Made by a program: the position numbers and the translations under genes
The notes under the pieces: generated by a model
What the model was told of the DNA's origin: nothing
Database searches by the model: none
Seen by the model: the letters and a program-made list of their open reading frames with translations, nothing else
In this document: one piece after another, positions 6,330 through 6,760 of the stretch
Layout: each line of letters begins with the position of its first letter
How positions within the stretch are numbered: position 1 is the first letter of the stretch
Source of the DNA: JBLHKE01 sp047619485
GTDB taxonomy: Bacteria; Verrucomicrobiota; Verrucomicrobiia; Verrucomicrobiales; DEV007
Assembly (NCBI GenBank): GCA_047619485.1
Contig: JBLHKE010000434.1
Location: forward strand, 1-6,760
Length of the DNA stretch: 6,760 nucleotides
Direction of reading: 5' to 3'

Positions 6330-6760
6330 TTACTCAGATTTCGGCGCGGCGACTTTTGGAGCGTTGGCGTTGAGGTTCTTGATCACCTTCTCGCTCAAGT
6401 CGGTGGCGTCCTTGACGAAGACGACAAACGGGAAGCCACGCTCGCTGAGCCCGCTGCGATCGAAGACTGCATCGTAGCCATCAGCGGCGGCAATCTCGTT
6501 CACTTTTACAGAGATCTCATTGAGTAGGTCGGCCTTTGATCCCTCGACCTGTTCGACCAGCTGGCGGCGGCGGCGCTCGGAATACTCAGCCATCTCGGTG
6601 TCCAGTGACTTGCGCTCAGCGTCCTTAGCCTGTGCTGCGGCCTGGTGTCTCTTGCGCACCGCTTCGCTGAGGGTCGGATCCTGCATCTTCTTGATCAGCG
6701 GCTCGAGCTCGGAGATGATCTTCTCGTGGGCACTCTTGCGTTCGGCGACTTCGCCCTTGA
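6330..6760 (-). CDS. OmpH/Skp-family periplasmic chaperone (partial, N-terminus outside window)
   Basis: The frame is open to the right edge, so the gene is truncated by the window; 142 C-terminal residues are visible, including 24 codons upstream of an internal ATG at 6686 that should not be taken as the start. The visible part is a long charged helix rich in Glu, Lys, Arg and Ala (ERKSLDTEMAEYSERRRRQL and flanking), as in the coiled-coil tentacles of Skp. It is followed by IAAADGYDAVFDRSG, a strand FPFVVFVKDATDLSEKVI, and a final NLNANAP, the usual OmpH C-terminal pattern (GYDAV, a short strand, D-T-D-like, V-I..LN). Skp holds unfolded outer-membrane proteins in the periplasm. A signal peptide is expected but not visible. 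It precedes selA on the same strand with about 50 bases between; whether they share a transcript is unclear. No functional link to selenium is known to me. Confidence 0.8.
   Translation of the reverse strand, partial: KGEVAERKSAHEKIISELEPLIKKMQDPTLSEAVRKRHQAAAQAKDAERKSLDTEMAEYSERRRRQLVEQVEGSKADLLNEISVKVNEIAAADGYDAVFDRSGLSERGFPFVVFVKDATDLSEKVIKNLNANAPKVAAPKSE

Overview
The window looks like chromosomal DNA of a Gram-negative bacterium. It is GC-rich (upper 50s percent, estimated by eye) and carries a lipoprotein signal, an OmpH/Skp-type periplasmic chaperone and TTG start codons. Coding density is very high and almost no Shine-Dalgarno motifs are visible. I cannot fix the taxon from sequence alone. 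The overall look would fit a PVC-group lineage such as Verrucomicrobiota, but that is a weak inference.

Left part (1-1422, plus strand): the last 36 codons of a MoxR-type AAA+ ATPase are followed 9 bases later by a DUF58 (von Willebrand A-like) membrane protein that starts at TTG. This is the common MoxR-DUF58 pair. A 73-base convergent gap (1423-1495) with a small hairpin separates it from the next operon.

Right part (1496-6760, minus strand): a tight co-directional set reads in transcription order as OmpH/Skp-like chaperone (N-terminus beyond the window), selA (L-seryl-tRNA(Sec) selenium transferase), a PhnD-family substrate-binding lipoprotein, a PhnC-like ATPase and two PhnE-like permeases. 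Gaps from selA onward are 22, 32, 9 and 3 bases. The four transport genes would be called a phosphonate transporter by homology alone. Their linkage to selA, with no phosphonate catabolism gene in view, points instead to uptake of a selenium oxyanion (selenate or selenite) that feeds selenocysteine synthesis.

How they would work together: the lipoprotein captures the oxyanion in the periplasm, and the two permeases plus ATPase import it. Reduction and activation to selenophosphate (SelD, not in the window) supply SelA, which converts Ser-tRNA(Sec) to Sec-tRNA(Sec). The window contains no selB, selC, selD or recognisable selenoprotein gene. The main point of interest is this predicted selenium-import/selA operon. 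Secondary points are the in-frame stop-to-start spacing of the last three genes, the lack of Shine-Dalgarno motifs and an altered metal-site motif in the DUF58 protein.
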